Shown here: positions 1-8,955 of the stretch, in pieces | Layout of the letters: each line of letters opens with the position of its first letter | Numbering within the stretch: position 1 is the stretch's first letter | Source: Microbacterium sp. GCS4 | GTDB lineage: Bacteria; Actinomycetota; Actinomycetes; Actinomycetales; Microbacteriaceae | Length of the DNA: 64,000 nt | Direction of reading: 5' to 3' | NCBI RefSeq assembly: GCF_001262495.1 | Contig: NZ_LGYE01000001.1 | Span: 1,364,001 to 1,428,000 of the forward strand | The notes under the pieces: model-generated | The model's input: the letters and a program-made list of their open reading frames with translations, nothing else | The model's database searches: none | Told to the model about the DNA's origin: nothing | Translations under genes and position numbers: made by a program

Positions 1-37
1 GTGAAAGCTCAGCGCACTCACCGGGCACACTGGAGGG

Positions 38-2587
38 ATGACGTCTGCCGCCTTCGACCTCGCCGCGATCGGCGCGGGGCTGTCGTTCGCGGCGTCCCTC
101 CCCGACGTCGAGGCGGCACTGGACTCGAGCACCTCGCTCGTGGTCAGCGCTCCCCCGGGCACCGGGAAGACGACCCTCGTGCCGCCGCTGCTTGCGTCGC
201 GCTCCACCGGCCGCGTGATCGTCACGCAACCGCGTCGCGTGGCCGCACGTGCCGCCGCTCGGCGCCTCGCACAGCTCGACGGGACCGCACTCGGCGACCG
301 CGTCGGGTTCACGGTCCGCGGCGAGCGCGCCGCCGGCCCCGCGACACGGATCGAGTTCGTGACGGCGGGTGTGCTGCTACGGCGGATGCTCGACGACCCG
401 GGCCTCGACGGCGTGGATGCCGTCATCATCGACGAGGTGCACGAGCGTGCGCTCGAGACCGACCTCCTGATCGGGCTGCTGTCGGAGGTGCGGGAGCTAC
501 GCGAGGACCTCGTGCTCGTGGCGATGTCCGCGACGCTCGATGCCTCGCGCCTCTCCGTCGTGATCGGCACCGACGCCGCGCCCGCTCCGATCGTCGACCA
601 TGACGTCCCGGCGTTCCCGCTCACCGAGCGCTGGGCTCCGAGCTCCGGCCCCCGACTCGACGAGCGCGGCGTGACGCGGGAGTTCCTCGACCATGTCGCG
701 CGCACCGCGGCTGCCGCCGCCCGCGACCTCGTCCGCGAGGACGCGTCCGGCGACGTGCTTGTCTTCGCGCCGGGCGCCTACGAGGTGAGCGCGATCGCCC
801 GGCGGATCCGCGACGTCGACGGATCGTTCGACGTACGCGAGCTGCACGGCCAGCTCCCCGCCTCCGAACAGGACGCCGTGATCCGCGGGCGTCGCCCCAC
901 CGAGTCGCCACGCATCATCGTGACCACGGCGCTCGCCGAGTCGTCGCTGACGGTGCCGGGAGTGCGTCTCGTCGTGGACTCCTGTCTGTCACGGCATCCG
1001 CAGCGTGACGCGGCACGCGGGATGACGGGACTCCTGACGACCGCCGCGCCGAGATCCTCGTGCGTGCAGCGGGCGGGTCGTGCGACGCGCCAAGGGCCGG
1101 GCACCGTGATCCGCTGCGTCGACGAGCGCACCTATGCGGCGGCACCCGCGCGACCCGCCCCCGAGATCGCGGTGACCGACCTCACGGATGCGGCGCTCCT
1201 GCTCGCATGCTGGGGCGCGCCCGGCGGCGGCGGGCTGCGCCTGATCGACCCCCTTCCGTCCGACAGCCTCATCGAGGCCCTCACCGTGCTGCGCGGCCTC
1301 GGGGCGATCGACGACGACGGAAGAGCCACCGCCGAGGGACGCGCGCTCGCCCGCATCCCGACCGATCCGCGACTCGCCCGCGCGCTCCGTGAGGGCGGCC
1401 CGGTCGTCGGCGCTCGTCTCGCGGCCGAGGTCGTCGCTCTGCTGGGCGGTGACGTGCGCATCGCGGAGGGTGACGTGGCGCAGGCGCTGGTCGCGCTCCG
1501 CGGCGGGCGCACGCCCGAGGCACGGCGTTGGCGTGCCGATGCGGACAGACTCGAGCGCCTGGTCGACGCGACGCCCGGCATCCGCTCCGATCTCGACGAC
1601 ACGGGCCTCGTGATCGCGCTGGCCTTCCCGGAGCGGATCGCGCGGCGAGTGGAGCGCACCTCGGACGGCGCGACGTTCCTGCTCGCATCCGGGACACGCG
1701 CCGGGATGCGTGGTCCGCTCGCGGCGTCGGAGTGGATCGCCGTCGCCGACGTGGCCCGCGCATCCGGTCGCGTCGCCGCAGGCTCGGGCGCCGTGGTCCG
1801 CGCGACCGCCGTCGTCACCGAGGCGCAGATCGAGCGCGCCGCGAGCCATCTGATGACGGATCGCGTCGAGGCGGAGTTCGTCGGAGGTCGCGTGCAGGCC
1901 CGCCGCGAGCGCCGCATCGGCGCGATCCTGCGGTCGTCGGCGCCGGTGCGCGCCTCAGCCGAGGACGGACGGGATGCCGTGCGCCGGGCGCTGCGGCGTG
2001 AAGGTCTCGACGTGTTCCGGTGGTCGGACTCCGCGGAGGCTCTGCGACGCCGCCTCGCACTGCTGCGGCGGGAGATCGGCGATCCCTGGCCGGACGTGTC
2101 GGATGCCGGCCTGCTGGCCTCTCTCGACGCGTGGCTCGCCCCGGAGCTCGACGCCCTCGCCTCCGGCACTCCGGCGGCGAAGCTCGATCTGACCACGGCG
2201 CTGCGGCGTCTGCTCCCCTGGCCCGAGGCCACGCGTCTCGACGAACTCGTGCCCGAACGCCTGGAGGTGCCGAGCGGATCGCGCGTGCGCATCGACTACC
2301 CCGCCGTCGACGACCCCGCCCGTCCGGTCGTGGCGGTCAAGCTGCAGGAGTGCTTCGGATGGGCCGAGACCCCTCGGCTGGTCGACGGTCGGGTCCCGGT
2401 GCTGTTCCACCTGCTGTCGCCCGCCGGACGACCGCTCGCGGTCACCGACGACCTCGCCTCGTTCTGGTCGGGGCCGTACGCGCAGGTGCGCGCCGAGATG
2501 CGGGGCCGCTACCCCAAGCATCCTTGGCCGGAGGACCCGTGGACGGCCGCGCCGACCCGGCACACCAAGAACCGGGCCGGGCGCTGA
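38..2587 (+). CDS. hrpB: ATP-dependent RNA helicase HrpB
   Basis: DEAH-box helicase of the HrpB family, 849 residues, close to the usual family length of 800-850. Visible motifs are Walker A GTGKTT (41-46), the DEVH box (132-135) and SAT (164-166), followed by the helicase C-terminal and HrpB-specific C-terminal regions. HrpB is known as a cytoplasmic nucleic-acid-dependent ATPase, but its physiological substrate in actinobacteria is not established. The gene stands alone: the next gene is convergent, and the gap between them is filled with a repeat array. The ATG follows a GGAGGG-type ribosome site a few bases upstream, which supports this start. The family call is secure; the role is not. 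Confidence 0.93.
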   Translation: MTSAAFDLAAIGAGLSFAASLPDVEAALDSSTSLVVSAPPGTGKTTLVPPLLASRSTGRVIVTQPRRVAARAAARRLAQLDGTALGDRVGFTVRGERAAGPATRIEFVTAGVLLRRMLDDPGLDGVDAVIIDEVHERALETDLLIGLLSEVRELREDLVLVAMSATLDASRLSVVIGTDAAPAPIVDHDVPAFPLTERWAPSSGPRLDERGVTREFLDHVARTAAAAARDLVREDASGDVLVFAPGAYEVSAIARRIRDVDGSFDVRELHGQLPASEQDAVIRGRRPTESPRIIVTTALAESSLTVPGVRLVVDSCLSRHPQRDAARGMTGLLTTAAPRSSCVQRAGRATRQGPGTVIRCVDERTYAAAPARPAPEIAVTDLTDAALLLACWGAPGGGGLRLIDPLPSDSLIEALTVLRGLGAIDDDGRATAEGRALARIPTDPRLARALREGGPVVGARLAAEVVALLGGDVRIAEGDVAQALVALRGGRTPEARRWRADADRLERLVDATPGIRSDLDDTGLVIALAFPERIARRVERTSDGATFLLASGTRAGMRGPLAASEWIAVADVARASGRVAAGSGAVVRATAVVTEAQIERAASHLMTDRVEAEFVGGRVQARRERRIGAILRSSAPVRASAEDGRDAVRRALRREGLDVFRWSDSAEALRRRLALLRREIGDPWPDVSDAGLLASLDAWLAPELDALASGTPAAKLDLTTALRRLLPWPEATRLDELVPERLEVPSGSRVRIDYPAVDDPARPVVAVKLQECFGWAETPRLVDGRVPVLFHLLSPAGRPLAVTDDLASFWSGPYAQVRAEMRGRYPKHPWPEDPWTAAPTRHTKNRAGR

Positions 2588-2597
2588 GGAGCGACGT

Positions 2598-2729
2598 CGT
2601 TTCGTCTCGCTGCGCTCGCTCAACGACCGGAGGGGGTGCGCTCGCTCAACGACCGGAGGGGCGCGCTCGCTCAACGACCGGAGGGGGGTGCGCTCAACGA
2701 CCGGAGGGGCGCGCTCGCTCAACGACCGG
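2598..2729. repeat. Tandem array of five REP-like repeat arms
   Basis: The 12-base core CTCAACGACCGG occurs five times, starting at 2619, 2645, 2670, 2693 and 2718, with a period of 23-26 bases. The first copy is preceded by the full arm that begins GTTTCGTCTCGCTGCG. The same arm occurs in inverted pairs near 54.1 kb and 58.3 kb. All three lie just after stop codons. The array sits between convergent genes (hrpB and an ABC permease) and could act as a transcription barrier or simply be a passenger element. Confidence 0.85.
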
Positions 2730-2753
2730 AAGGTGCGCCCGTCGACCGATCGG

Positions 2754-3488
2754 TCAGGACGTGCGTCGCCGCAGTGTGAGGGAGGCGAGCACCACCGCTC
2801 CCACCCCGAAAGCGACGACCACGAGCAATGGCCGGTACACGTCCCATCCGTCGTCTCCCGCGGTCACGGCGTTGATGGTGTCGATCGCGTAGCTGAGCGG
2901 CAGCCAGTCCGAGATCGCGTGCAGCACATCGGGCATCTGGTCCCGCGGCATGAACAGCCCACCGAGGATGATCTGCGGGAACACCAGCAGCGGCATGAAC
3001 TGCACCGCCTGGAACTCCGTCTGCGCGAACGCGCTCGCCAGCAGCCCGAGCGCCGTGCCCAGGAGCGCGTCGACCACCGCGACGAGCCCGAGCTGCCACA
3101 GCTCGCCGTCGACGGTCAGGCCGCAGACGCCGACCGCGAAGGACACGGTGATCACCGCCTGCAGCAGAGCCATGAGTCCGAACGCGAGCGCATACCCGAG
3201 GATGAAGTCGGCCTTGCCGAGCGGAGTCGTCATGAGCCGTTCGAGCGTTCCCGAGCGTCGCTCGCGCAGTGTCGTGATCGATGTGATGAGGAACATCACG
3301 ATGAACGGGAACAGGGCGAGGATCGCGCCGCCGAACCGGTCGAACACCCCGTCCTGGTCGCTGAACAGCCACGCGAACAGCCCCACGAGCAGGCTGGGTG
3401 CCACGAGCATCAGCGCGATCGACCGCGGGTCATGCCGCAGTTGACCGAGCACGCGGCCGGCCGTGGCGAGCATCCGCCGGCCGTTCAT
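2754..3488 (-). CDS. ABC-2 type transporter permease
   Basis: Integral membrane permease of 244 residues with about six hydrophobic segments, typical of ABC-2/DrrB-like exporters. It would form the membrane channel for the ATPase encoded just upstream, whose stop codon region overlaps this start by four bases, so the two are translationally coupled. The family exports drugs, lipids or polysaccharides; the substrate here cannot be read from the sequence. The segment ERRSGTLERLMTTPLGKADF is the characteristic ABC-2 motif (LERL...P). The gene ends just before the repeat array. Confidence 0.85.
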   Translation of the reverse strand: MNGRRMLATAGRVLGQLRHDPRSIALMLVAPSLLVGLFAWLFSDQDGVFDRFGGAILALFPFIVMFLITSITTLRERRSGTLERLMTTPLGKADFILGYALAFGLMALLQAVITVSFAVGVCGLTVDGELWQLGLVAVVDALLGTALGLLASAFAQTEFQAVQFMPLLVFPQIILGGLFMPRDQMPDVLHAISDWLPLSYAIDTINAVTAGDDGWDVYRPLLVVVAFGVGAVVLASLTLRRRTS

Positions 3489-4261
3489 CGTCCCGCCTCA
3501 CGCCGTGAGCGTCGCGTCTCGGATCGCGCCGCCGCATCGTGCTCGCGCGTGTCCTGATCGATGAGCGCCAGGAATGCGGCATCCGGCTCCGTCGTGCCCG
3601 TGTCGCGCAGGAGATCGGTCGGGGTGGTGTCGGCGATGATCCTTCCCGCACGCATGAGCAGCAGGCGGTCGCAGCGCAGCGCCTCGTCCATGACGTGGCT
3701 CGAGACGATCATGGTCACGCCGCGCTCGGCGAGCCCGCGGAACAGCTCCCACAGTTCGACACGCAGCACCGGGTCGAGGCCCACGGTCGGCTCGTCGAGG
3801 ACGATGAGCTCCGGGGATCCGACCAGCGCCGCCGCGAGCGAGATGCGCGTCTTCTGCCCGCCGCTCAGGGAGTCGACGAGCTGCCCTGCTTGGCCTCGGA
3901 GTCCGACCTCGTCGACGACCCGGTCGACGTCGCCCTTCGGCGCTCCCAGCACCGAGGCGAAGTACGCGAGGTTCTGCCGCACGGTGAGGTCTCCGTACAC
4001 CGCGGCGCCCTGCGTGCCGTACGCCACGCGATGTCTCAGGCGCGGCGATCCGCCCGCCTCGCCCAGCACGGTCACGGTGCCGCCCGCGATGCGCTGCACC
4101 CCGACGATCGACCTCATGAGCGTTGTCTTGCCGCACCCCGAAGGACCGAGCAGTCCCGTGATCTGCCCGCGCGGGATCGTGAGATCGACGCCGTCGAACA
4201 CCGTCGTCCTGCCTCGCCGCACTCGAAGGCCCGCGATCTCCACCGCCGACGCACTCGTCAT
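3485..4261 (-). CDS. ABC transporter ATP-binding protein
   Basis: Cytoplasmic ATPase partner of the adjacent ABC-2 permease. It shows Walker A GPSGCGKTT, the signature LSGGQ, Walker B LIVLDEPT, a switch histidine in SSHVMDEA, and a DrrA-like length of about 258 residues. The reading frame is open further upstream, but the ATG at 4261 (MTSASAVEIAG) begins where family homology is expected, so I chose it. The four-base overlap with the permease indicates a two-gene operon. The substrate is unknown; antibiotic or lipid export is a family-level guess. Confidence 0.88.
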   Translation of the reverse strand: MTSASAVEIAGLRVRRGRTTVFDGVDLTIPRGQITGLLGPSGCGKTTLMRSIVGVQRIAGGTVTVLGEAGGSPRLRHRVAYGTQGAAVYGDLTVRQNLAYFASVLGAPKGDVDRVVDEVGLRGQAGQLVDSLSGGQKTRISLAAALVGSPELIVLDEPTVGLDPVLRVELWELFRGLAERGVTMIVSSHVMDEALRCDRLLLMRAGRIIADTTPTDLLRDTGTTEPDAAFLALIDQDTREHDAAARSETRRSRREAGR

Positions 4262-4309
4262 GCGATGACTATCCTCCCGGCGCCGCCGTGCGGTCAACAG
4301 GACGCGCGG

Positions 4310-5065
4310 TCAGTCCAGGAGGTGACGGAGGTACCGGGGCGGGTCCTGCAGGAAGGAGCGCCAGTGGTTCACGAGCTCGAGGTCCTGCCATTCCGCCGGA
4401 CGGATGCCCCAGTCGCCGACCTCGAGGATCCTCGCGCCCGGCAGAGCAGCCAGCACCGGCGAGTGCGTCGCGCACAGCACCTGTCCACCCTCGTCGACGA
4501 TGCGCTGCAACACGGCGATCAGCGCGAGCGTCGACTGGAACGACAGCGCGGCCTCGGGCTCGTCGAGGCAGTAGAAGCCGGGCTCGTCGAAGCGGCTCTC
4601 CAACAGCGCGAGGAACGACTCGCCGTGGCTCATCTCGTGGAACGGCACGTCGGGCCCGCTCATCGAGGGGTTGTCCTCGAGATACGTGTAGAACGAGTGC
4701 ATGGTCTCGGCGCGGAGGAAGAACCCCCACCGATTAGCGCCGATGCCCCGCTGCAACCGCAGCCATCCCGCCAGTGGGGATTCGGTCGGCCGTGTGCTGT
4801 GCATGGCCTGACGCGAGCCGCCCTCGGGAGACAGCCCGTACGCGCCCGCGACCCCCTCGACGATCGTCGACTTGCCGCTGCCGTTCTCGCCCACCAGGAA
4901 CGTGACGCCCGGCGCGAGATCGATTCCGTCGCGCAGCACCTGGGCGACGGCCGGGATGCTCGTGGGCCAGAGTCGCCCGGGCTCCGGTGCGTCCGCGCCC
5001 GCGCGCACCGAGACGATGGGCTGCTCGCGCTTCCGTCTGCTCCCCGGCGTCCAGATCGACTCCAT
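4310..5065 (-). CDS. AAA family ATPase (SMC/ABC-like, AAA_21 type)
   Basis: ATPase of 251 residues with Walker A GENGSGKST and a late Walker B YCLDEPEAAL followed by CATHSPVLAALP. This arrangement is typical of small stand-alone SMC-like ATPases such as those annotated as AAA_21 or RloC/YbjD-like proteins. No membrane partner is encoded next to it, so it is not an obvious transporter subunit. Its role is unknown; some relatives act in phage defence or DNA repair, but nothing nearby supports that here. Confidence 0.75.
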   Translation of the reverse strand: MESIWTPGSRRKREQPIVSVRAGADAPEPGRLWPTSIPAVAQVLRDGIDLAPGVTFLVGENGSGKSTIVEGVAGAYGLSPEGGSRQAMHSTRPTESPLAGWLRLQRGIGANRWGFFLRAETMHSFYTYLEDNPSMSGPDVPFHEMSHGESFLALLESRFDEPGFYCLDEPEAALSFQSTLALIAVLQRIVDEGGQVLCATHSPVLAALPGARILEVGDWGIRPAEWQDLELVNHWRSFLQDPPRYLRHLLD

Positions 5066-5110
5066 GTCACCTCCTCCGAGGAGGCTATCCCGAACCGCCG
5101 ACGTCGCCGC

Positions 5111-6607
5111 TCAGCACTCGATGACGTTGACCGCCAGGCCGCCCTCGCTCGTCTCCTTGTACTTGGTCGACATGTCCAGGCCGGTCTGACGCATGGTCTC
5201 GACGACGGCATCCAGCGAGACGTAGTGGCTGCCGTCGCCGCGCAGCGCGAGCCGTGCGGCTGTCACCGCGGTCGACGCGGCGATCGCATTGCGCTCGATG
5301 CACGGGATCTGCACGAGGCCGCCGATCGGATCGCAGGTGAGTCCCAGGTGGTGCTCCATCGCGATCTCGGCGGCGTTCTCGATCTGCCGGTTGGTGCCGC
5401 CCATCACGGCGGTCAGTCCTCCCGCGGCCATGGCGCACGCCGAGCCCACCTCGGCCTGGCATCCGCCCTCCGCCCCCGAGATCGACGCATTCGCCTTGAA
5501 CAGCGAGCCCAGCGCGGTGGCCGTGAGAAGGAAGCGCCGGATCCCGCGGCGGCGGTTCGCCTCCGCGACGGCATCGGGGTCGTCGATCGCGCCGACCGCC
5601 ACCAGCGAGGCTTCCGCTCCGAAGCCGAGCAGCGCGCTGCCGACCAGCTCGCCGTAGGGCGTGACCGCGTTGCCCGCCCCGAGGCCCGAGTCCGCGAGGA
5701 AGCGCCACCAGTACATCGCCACGGCGGGGAGGATGCCGGCGGCACCGTTCGTCGGAGCGGTCACGACGCGTCCGCCCGCGGCGTTCTCCTCGTTCACGGC
5801 GAGCGCGAAGGCCCCGAGCCATTCGCCGGGGAGCTCGCGGTGCCCGTCGGCCTCGACGTCCTCGAGCTGGCCGCGGATCACGCTCGCGCGCCGCTTGACC
5901 TTGAGGATGCCGGGCAGCACGCCGTCGGAGTGCAGGCCCGCGTCGACGCAGCCGGACATCGCGTCCCAGATGGCGTCGAGTCCCGCGGCGACGTCCTCCT
6001 CCGACCGCATCGCCGTCTCGTTGAGGCGCGCGAGCTCCGCGATCGAGAGGCCGTGCTCGTCGCACAGCGCGAGCAGCGAGGCGGCATCGGCGTAGGAGTA
6101 CGGGAGCGCCGCAGTCGCGAGCGTCGCCTCCTCGCCGTCGCGTCGGATGAAGCCCCCGCCGACCGAGTAGTAGGTCTCCTCAGCCACGATCGCGCCCGCG
6201 GCATCCGTCGCGGTGATTGTCATGGCGTTGGGGTGCCCGGGCAGTCGGGTGCGCGGCGCGAACACGATGTCGTCCTTCGCGAACGGCACGTCGTGGCTGC
6301 CGTCGATCCGCAGCGGCGCCCCCGCGGGGTAGTCGCTCCAGGCCGCGCGCACCTCCGCAGGATCGCAGGTCTCGGGCTCGAGTCCGCGGAGCCCCGCGAC
6401 CACGGCATCCGGTGTCCCGTGGCCGATGCCGGTCGCGCCGAGCGATCCGTACAGCGTGCAGGTCACGCGGGCCACGTGGTCGAGCACATCCGTGGCGGTG
6501 AGGCGTCGCGCGAACTCGAGGGCCGCCCGCATGGGTCCGACCGTGTGGGAGCTCGAGGGCCCCACTCCGATGGAGAAGAGGTCGAAGGCCGAGACGTACG
6601 CTGTCAC
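5111..6607 (-). CDS. sdaA: L-serine ammonia-lyase (serine dehydratase)
   Basis: Single-chain iron-sulfur L-serine dehydratase that converts L-serine to pyruvate and ammonia. The N-terminal beta domain begins SIGVGPSSSHTVGPM, a family hallmark, and the C-terminal alpha domain carries the conserved segments with cluster-binding cysteines (for example PIGGLVQIPCIERN). At 498 residues it is about 40 longer than the E. coli enzyme but within the actinobacterial range. It is transcribed alone, with ordinary codon use. The call is confident because both domains are complete. Confidence 0.93.
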   Translation of the reverse strand: MTAYVSAFDLFSIGVGPSSSHTVGPMRAALEFARRLTATDVLDHVARVTCTLYGSLGATGIGHGTPDAVVAGLRGLEPETCDPAEVRAAWSDYPAGAPLRIDGSHDVPFAKDDIVFAPRTRLPGHPNAMTITATDAAGAIVAEETYYSVGGGFIRRDGEEATLATAALPYSYADAASLLALCDEHGLSIAELARLNETAMRSEEDVAAGLDAIWDAMSGCVDAGLHSDGVLPGILKVKRRASVIRGQLEDVEADGHRELPGEWLGAFALAVNEENAAGGRVVTAPTNGAAGILPAVAMYWWRFLADSGLGAGNAVTPYGELVGSALLGFGAEASLVAVGAIDDPDAVAEANRRRGIRRFLLTATALGSLFKANASISGAEGGCQAEVGSACAMAAGGLTAVMGGTNRQIENAAEIAMEHHLGLTCDPIGGLVQIPCIERNAIAASTAVTAARLALRGDGSHYVSLDAVVETMRQTGLDMSTKYKETSEGGLAVNVIEC

Positions 6608-6708
6608 GCATCAAGCGTACGTCGTCGGCGGGATGCGGTCGTCAAGCCCCTTCCCCCGCGGCGCGCCCCGAGCGCATCCTGGGGGCTCGAAGACGAGAGA
6701 GGACCATC

Positions 6709-7050
6709 ATGTCGAACGACGCATCCGACCAGCAGCCCGCCCCTGAGGCTGAAGCGCAGACGCCCACGCCGACGCCCTCCTCCGGCGACGCCGGCGAGGT
6801 CACCGCGAGCTCCCCCGAGACCGACGACGCCGACGCCTCCGAATCTACTGCCGACACCCCCGAGCAGGCGGAGTCCCCCGAAGACGCCGATCCCTCCGAG
6901 GTGCCGGACACCGACGAGCTCGAGGAGCCCAGCACCGAGAAGGCGCCGGGCGAGGAGCCGAAGGCCCCGAAGCGTGACGACCCCGAGCCCGACCATCAGG
7001 CGGTCGGGATCGGGGTCATCGACGGTCCGCAGACGGACCAGGGCGACTGA
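6709..7050 (+). CDS. Acidic, probably disordered protein
   Basis: Protein of 113 residues composed almost entirely of Asp, Glu, Pro, Ser, Thr and Ala, with no predicted fold, signal peptide or membrane segment. A GAGAGAGGA purine stretch before the ATG serves as ribosome site. The only less biased part is the C-terminal end (DHQAVGIGVIDGPQTDQGD). Short acidic proteins like this are common in Microbacterium but have no assigned function. A long hairpin follows the stop codon and probably ends the transcript. Confidence 0.6.
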   Translation: MSNDASDQQPAPEAEAQTPTPTPSSGDAGEVTASSPETDDADASESTADTPEQAESPEDADPSEVPDTDELEEPSTEKAPGEEPKAPKRDDPEPDHQAVGIGVIDGPQTDQGD

Positions 7051-7078
7051 GGCGGCTCCTACCCCACCCCGCCGCCCA

Positions 7079-7141
7079 CGTTCCGGTCGCAGGTCGTGCC
7101 GCTCCGAGGGCGCGGCGACGGCACGGAGTGCGACCGGAACG
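7079..7141. terminator. Long interrupted hairpin between convergent genes
   Basis: Outer arms CGTTCCGGTCGCA and TGCGACCGGAACG are perfect complements (13 bp). Inner arms GTGCCG/CGGCAC extend the stem after a small asymmetric bulge. There is no T-tract, as is common in actinobacteria. It lies between the stop codons of the acidic protein and the flavoprotein and could terminate both. Confidence 0.7.
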
Positions 7142-7152
7142 GGTTCGGGTGA

Positions 7153-8883
7153 CTACTCGACGAGCTTGCCGGTCGTGTCGACCTCACGCATGAGCTCGGC
7201 GATCTCCTCCGGAACGGGCGGGATCTCCTCACGGGTCACACCGGTGCTCGGGCTCCACACGAGATTCACGCGCAGCGTCGGGTCGGTGTCGGGGTAGTCG
7301 CTGCGGTTGTGGCATCCGCGGGTCTCGCGCCGTTCCAGCGCAGCCTCGAGGGTCGCTCGCGTCGCGATGACCGAGGCCTTGAGATCGAACGCGTGGGCGA
7401 GGTCCTGGAAGCCGGCGATGTCAGGGTGGATGCCGATGTCCTCCAGCCGCCCCTCGATCATGTCGAGGTCCGCGAGTCCCGCCCGCAGTCCGTCCTCCGA
7501 GCGCACCACACCCGCGTGCTCCGTCATGGTGTTGCGGATCGCGCGCTGCAGGGCGCGGACGTTCTCGTGCCCGTCGGCCGCGAGCAGGTCGTCGATCTCG
7601 GCGCGGGCCTGCGCCACGGCATCCGCCGACCGGCGCTGCGCGTCGAGCCCCGCTGCATGGGCCATGGCCGCCTGGCCGACGATGCGTCCGTAGACGAGGA
7701 GCTCGATGAGCGAGTTGCCGCCCAGCCGGTTCGCTCCGTGGAGCCCGCTCGATGCCTCGCCGATCGCGTAGAGCCCGTCGACGTCGGTCTGGTGGTCGTC
7801 GGGACGCACCCACACGCCACCCATCGAGTAGTGCGCGGTGGGCGCGATCTCGATCGGATCGGTCGTGATGTCGAGCATCTGCAGCTCCATCATCGTCTGG
7901 TAGACGCGCGGCAGCCGGGTCATGATCGTCTCGCGCGGCAGGTGCGACACGTCCAGCCAGACGCCCCCGTTCTCGGTGCCGCGCCCCTCGGCGATCTCGG
8001 TGTACGCGGCGAGCGCGACCCGATCGCGGGTGGAGAGCTCCATGCGCTCGGGGTCGTACTTGTCCATGAACCGCTCACCGAGCGCGTTGCGGAGGATGCC
8101 GCCCTCGCCGCGCGCCGCCTCGGAGATGAGGGTGCCCGCCGCGTTCTCGGGCTCGATGATCCCGGAGGGGTGGAACTGCACGAGCTCGGGATCGCGCAGC
8201 CGCGCGCCCGCCTCGACCGCGAGCCGGAAGGAATCGCCGGTGTTCTCGTCGCGTCGCGAGGAGGTGCGTCGCCAGATGCGGTTGTGTCCGCCCGCGGCGA
8301 GGATCACGGCATCCGCGTGGATCAGGTAGCGCGTGCCGTCTGCCTGGTCGAAGCCGTAGGCGCCGAACACGACGTTGTCGCGCACCAGCAGGCGCGTGAT
8401 GTAGACGTTGTCGAGGATCGGGACCTCGAGCTGATCGGCCTTCGCGACAAGCGTGCGCTGGATCTCCAGACCCGTGTAGTCGCCGGCGAAGGCCGTGCGG
8501 CGGAACGTGTGCGCGCCGAAGAACCGTTGCGAGATACGGCCGTCGTCCTCGCGGGCGAAGTCCATGCCCCAGCGCTCCAGATCGCGGATGCCGCGCTCGG
8601 CCCCCTGCGTCACGATCTCGACCGTGTGCGGGTTGGCGAGCAGGTAGCTCTCCTTGATGGTGTCGGCGGCGTGCTGCTGCCAGCTGTCCTCGGCGTCCAT
8701 GGTGCCGAGTGCGGCGTTGATGCCGCCGGCGGCGAGCGAGGTGTGGGCATCCTGTCGGGGGCGTTTGCCGACGGCGAGGACGTCGATGCCGTGCTCGGCG
8801 ACCTCGATCGCGGCCCGGAGGCCGGATCCGCCGGTCCCGATGACGAGGACCGTGGTGGAGATCTGACGTTCGCGTGTACTCAT
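7153..8883 (-). CDS. FAD-dependent fumarate reductase/succinate dehydrogenase-like flavoprotein
   Basis: Flavoprotein of the SdhA/FrdA/NadB family. It has an N-terminal FAD-binding GTGGSGLRAAIE, the substrate region QFHPSGI, HYSMGGVWV and the catalytic-region segment GLHGANRLGGNSL; about 576 residues. The last motif is nearer to SdhA/FrdA than to L-aspartate oxidase. No iron-sulfur or cytochrome subunit and no nadA/nadC lie beside it, so its electron partner and substrate are uncertain. A GTG nine bases upstream is an alternative start. A LysR regulator is divergent, 72 bases away, and probably controls it. Confidence 0.75.
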   Translation of the reverse strand: MSTRERQISTTVLVIGTGGSGLRAAIEVAEHGIDVLAVGKRPRQDAHTSLAAGGINAALGTMDAEDSWQQHAADTIKESYLLANPHTVEIVTQGAERGIRDLERWGMDFAREDDGRISQRFFGAHTFRRTAFAGDYTGLEIQRTLVAKADQLEVPILDNVYITRLLVRDNVVFGAYGFDQADGTRYLIHADAVILAAGGHNRIWRRTSSRRDENTGDSFRLAVEAGARLRDPELVQFHPSGIIEPENAAGTLISEAARGEGGILRNALGERFMDKYDPERMELSTRDRVALAAYTEIAEGRGTENGGVWLDVSHLPRETIMTRLPRVYQTMMELQMLDITTDPIEIAPTAHYSMGGVWVRPDDHQTDVDGLYAIGEASSGLHGANRLGGNSLIELLVYGRIVGQAAMAHAAGLDAQRRSADAVAQARAEIDDLLAADGHENVRALQRAIRNTMTEHAGVVRSEDGLRAGLADLDMIEGRLEDIGIHPDIAGFQDLAHAFDLKASVIATRATLEAALERRETRGCHNRSDYPDTDPTLRVNLVWSPSTGVTREEIPPVPEEIAELMREVDTTGKLVE

Positions 8884-8897
8884 GGGATCCACGCTAG

Positions 8898-8911
8898 TTA
8901 GGTCATCCTAA
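8898..8911. promoter_or_regulatory. Inverted repeat in divergent promoter region
   Basis: TTAGG-TCAT-CCTAA is a perfect five-base-arm inverted repeat between the flavoprotein gene and its divergent LysR gene. It is a candidate binding site for the LysR protein, which typically binds interrupted palindromes in such positions. Confidence 0.4.
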
Positions 8912-8943
8912 TAGCGTCCAATGCATAGTTTCACTGGTTTCGA

Positions 8944-8949
8944 TAGACT
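8944..8949 (+). promoter_or_regulatory. Candidate -10 element of a leaderless LysR transcript
   Basis: TAGACT is followed by six bases and then the ATG of the LysR gene. There is no ribosome-binding site between them. This spacing fits leaderless transcription, which is common in actinobacteria. Confidence 0.45.
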
Positions 8950-8955
8950 GCGGGC

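Noticed and set aside
2598..2729. Short tandem repeats resembling a CRISPR array
   Set aside because: Spacers would be only about 11-14 bases, they are similar to each other, the repeat extends to inverted pairs elsewhere, and no cas gene is present.
3539..7297. A 1252-codon rightward open frame opposite the ABC ATPase, AAA ATPase and serine dehydratase genes
   Set aside because: It is the antisense of three recognisable genes with family motifs. High GC content removes stop codons in the complementary frame; the composition is Arg/His/Glu-rich and repetitive, typical of antisense frames.
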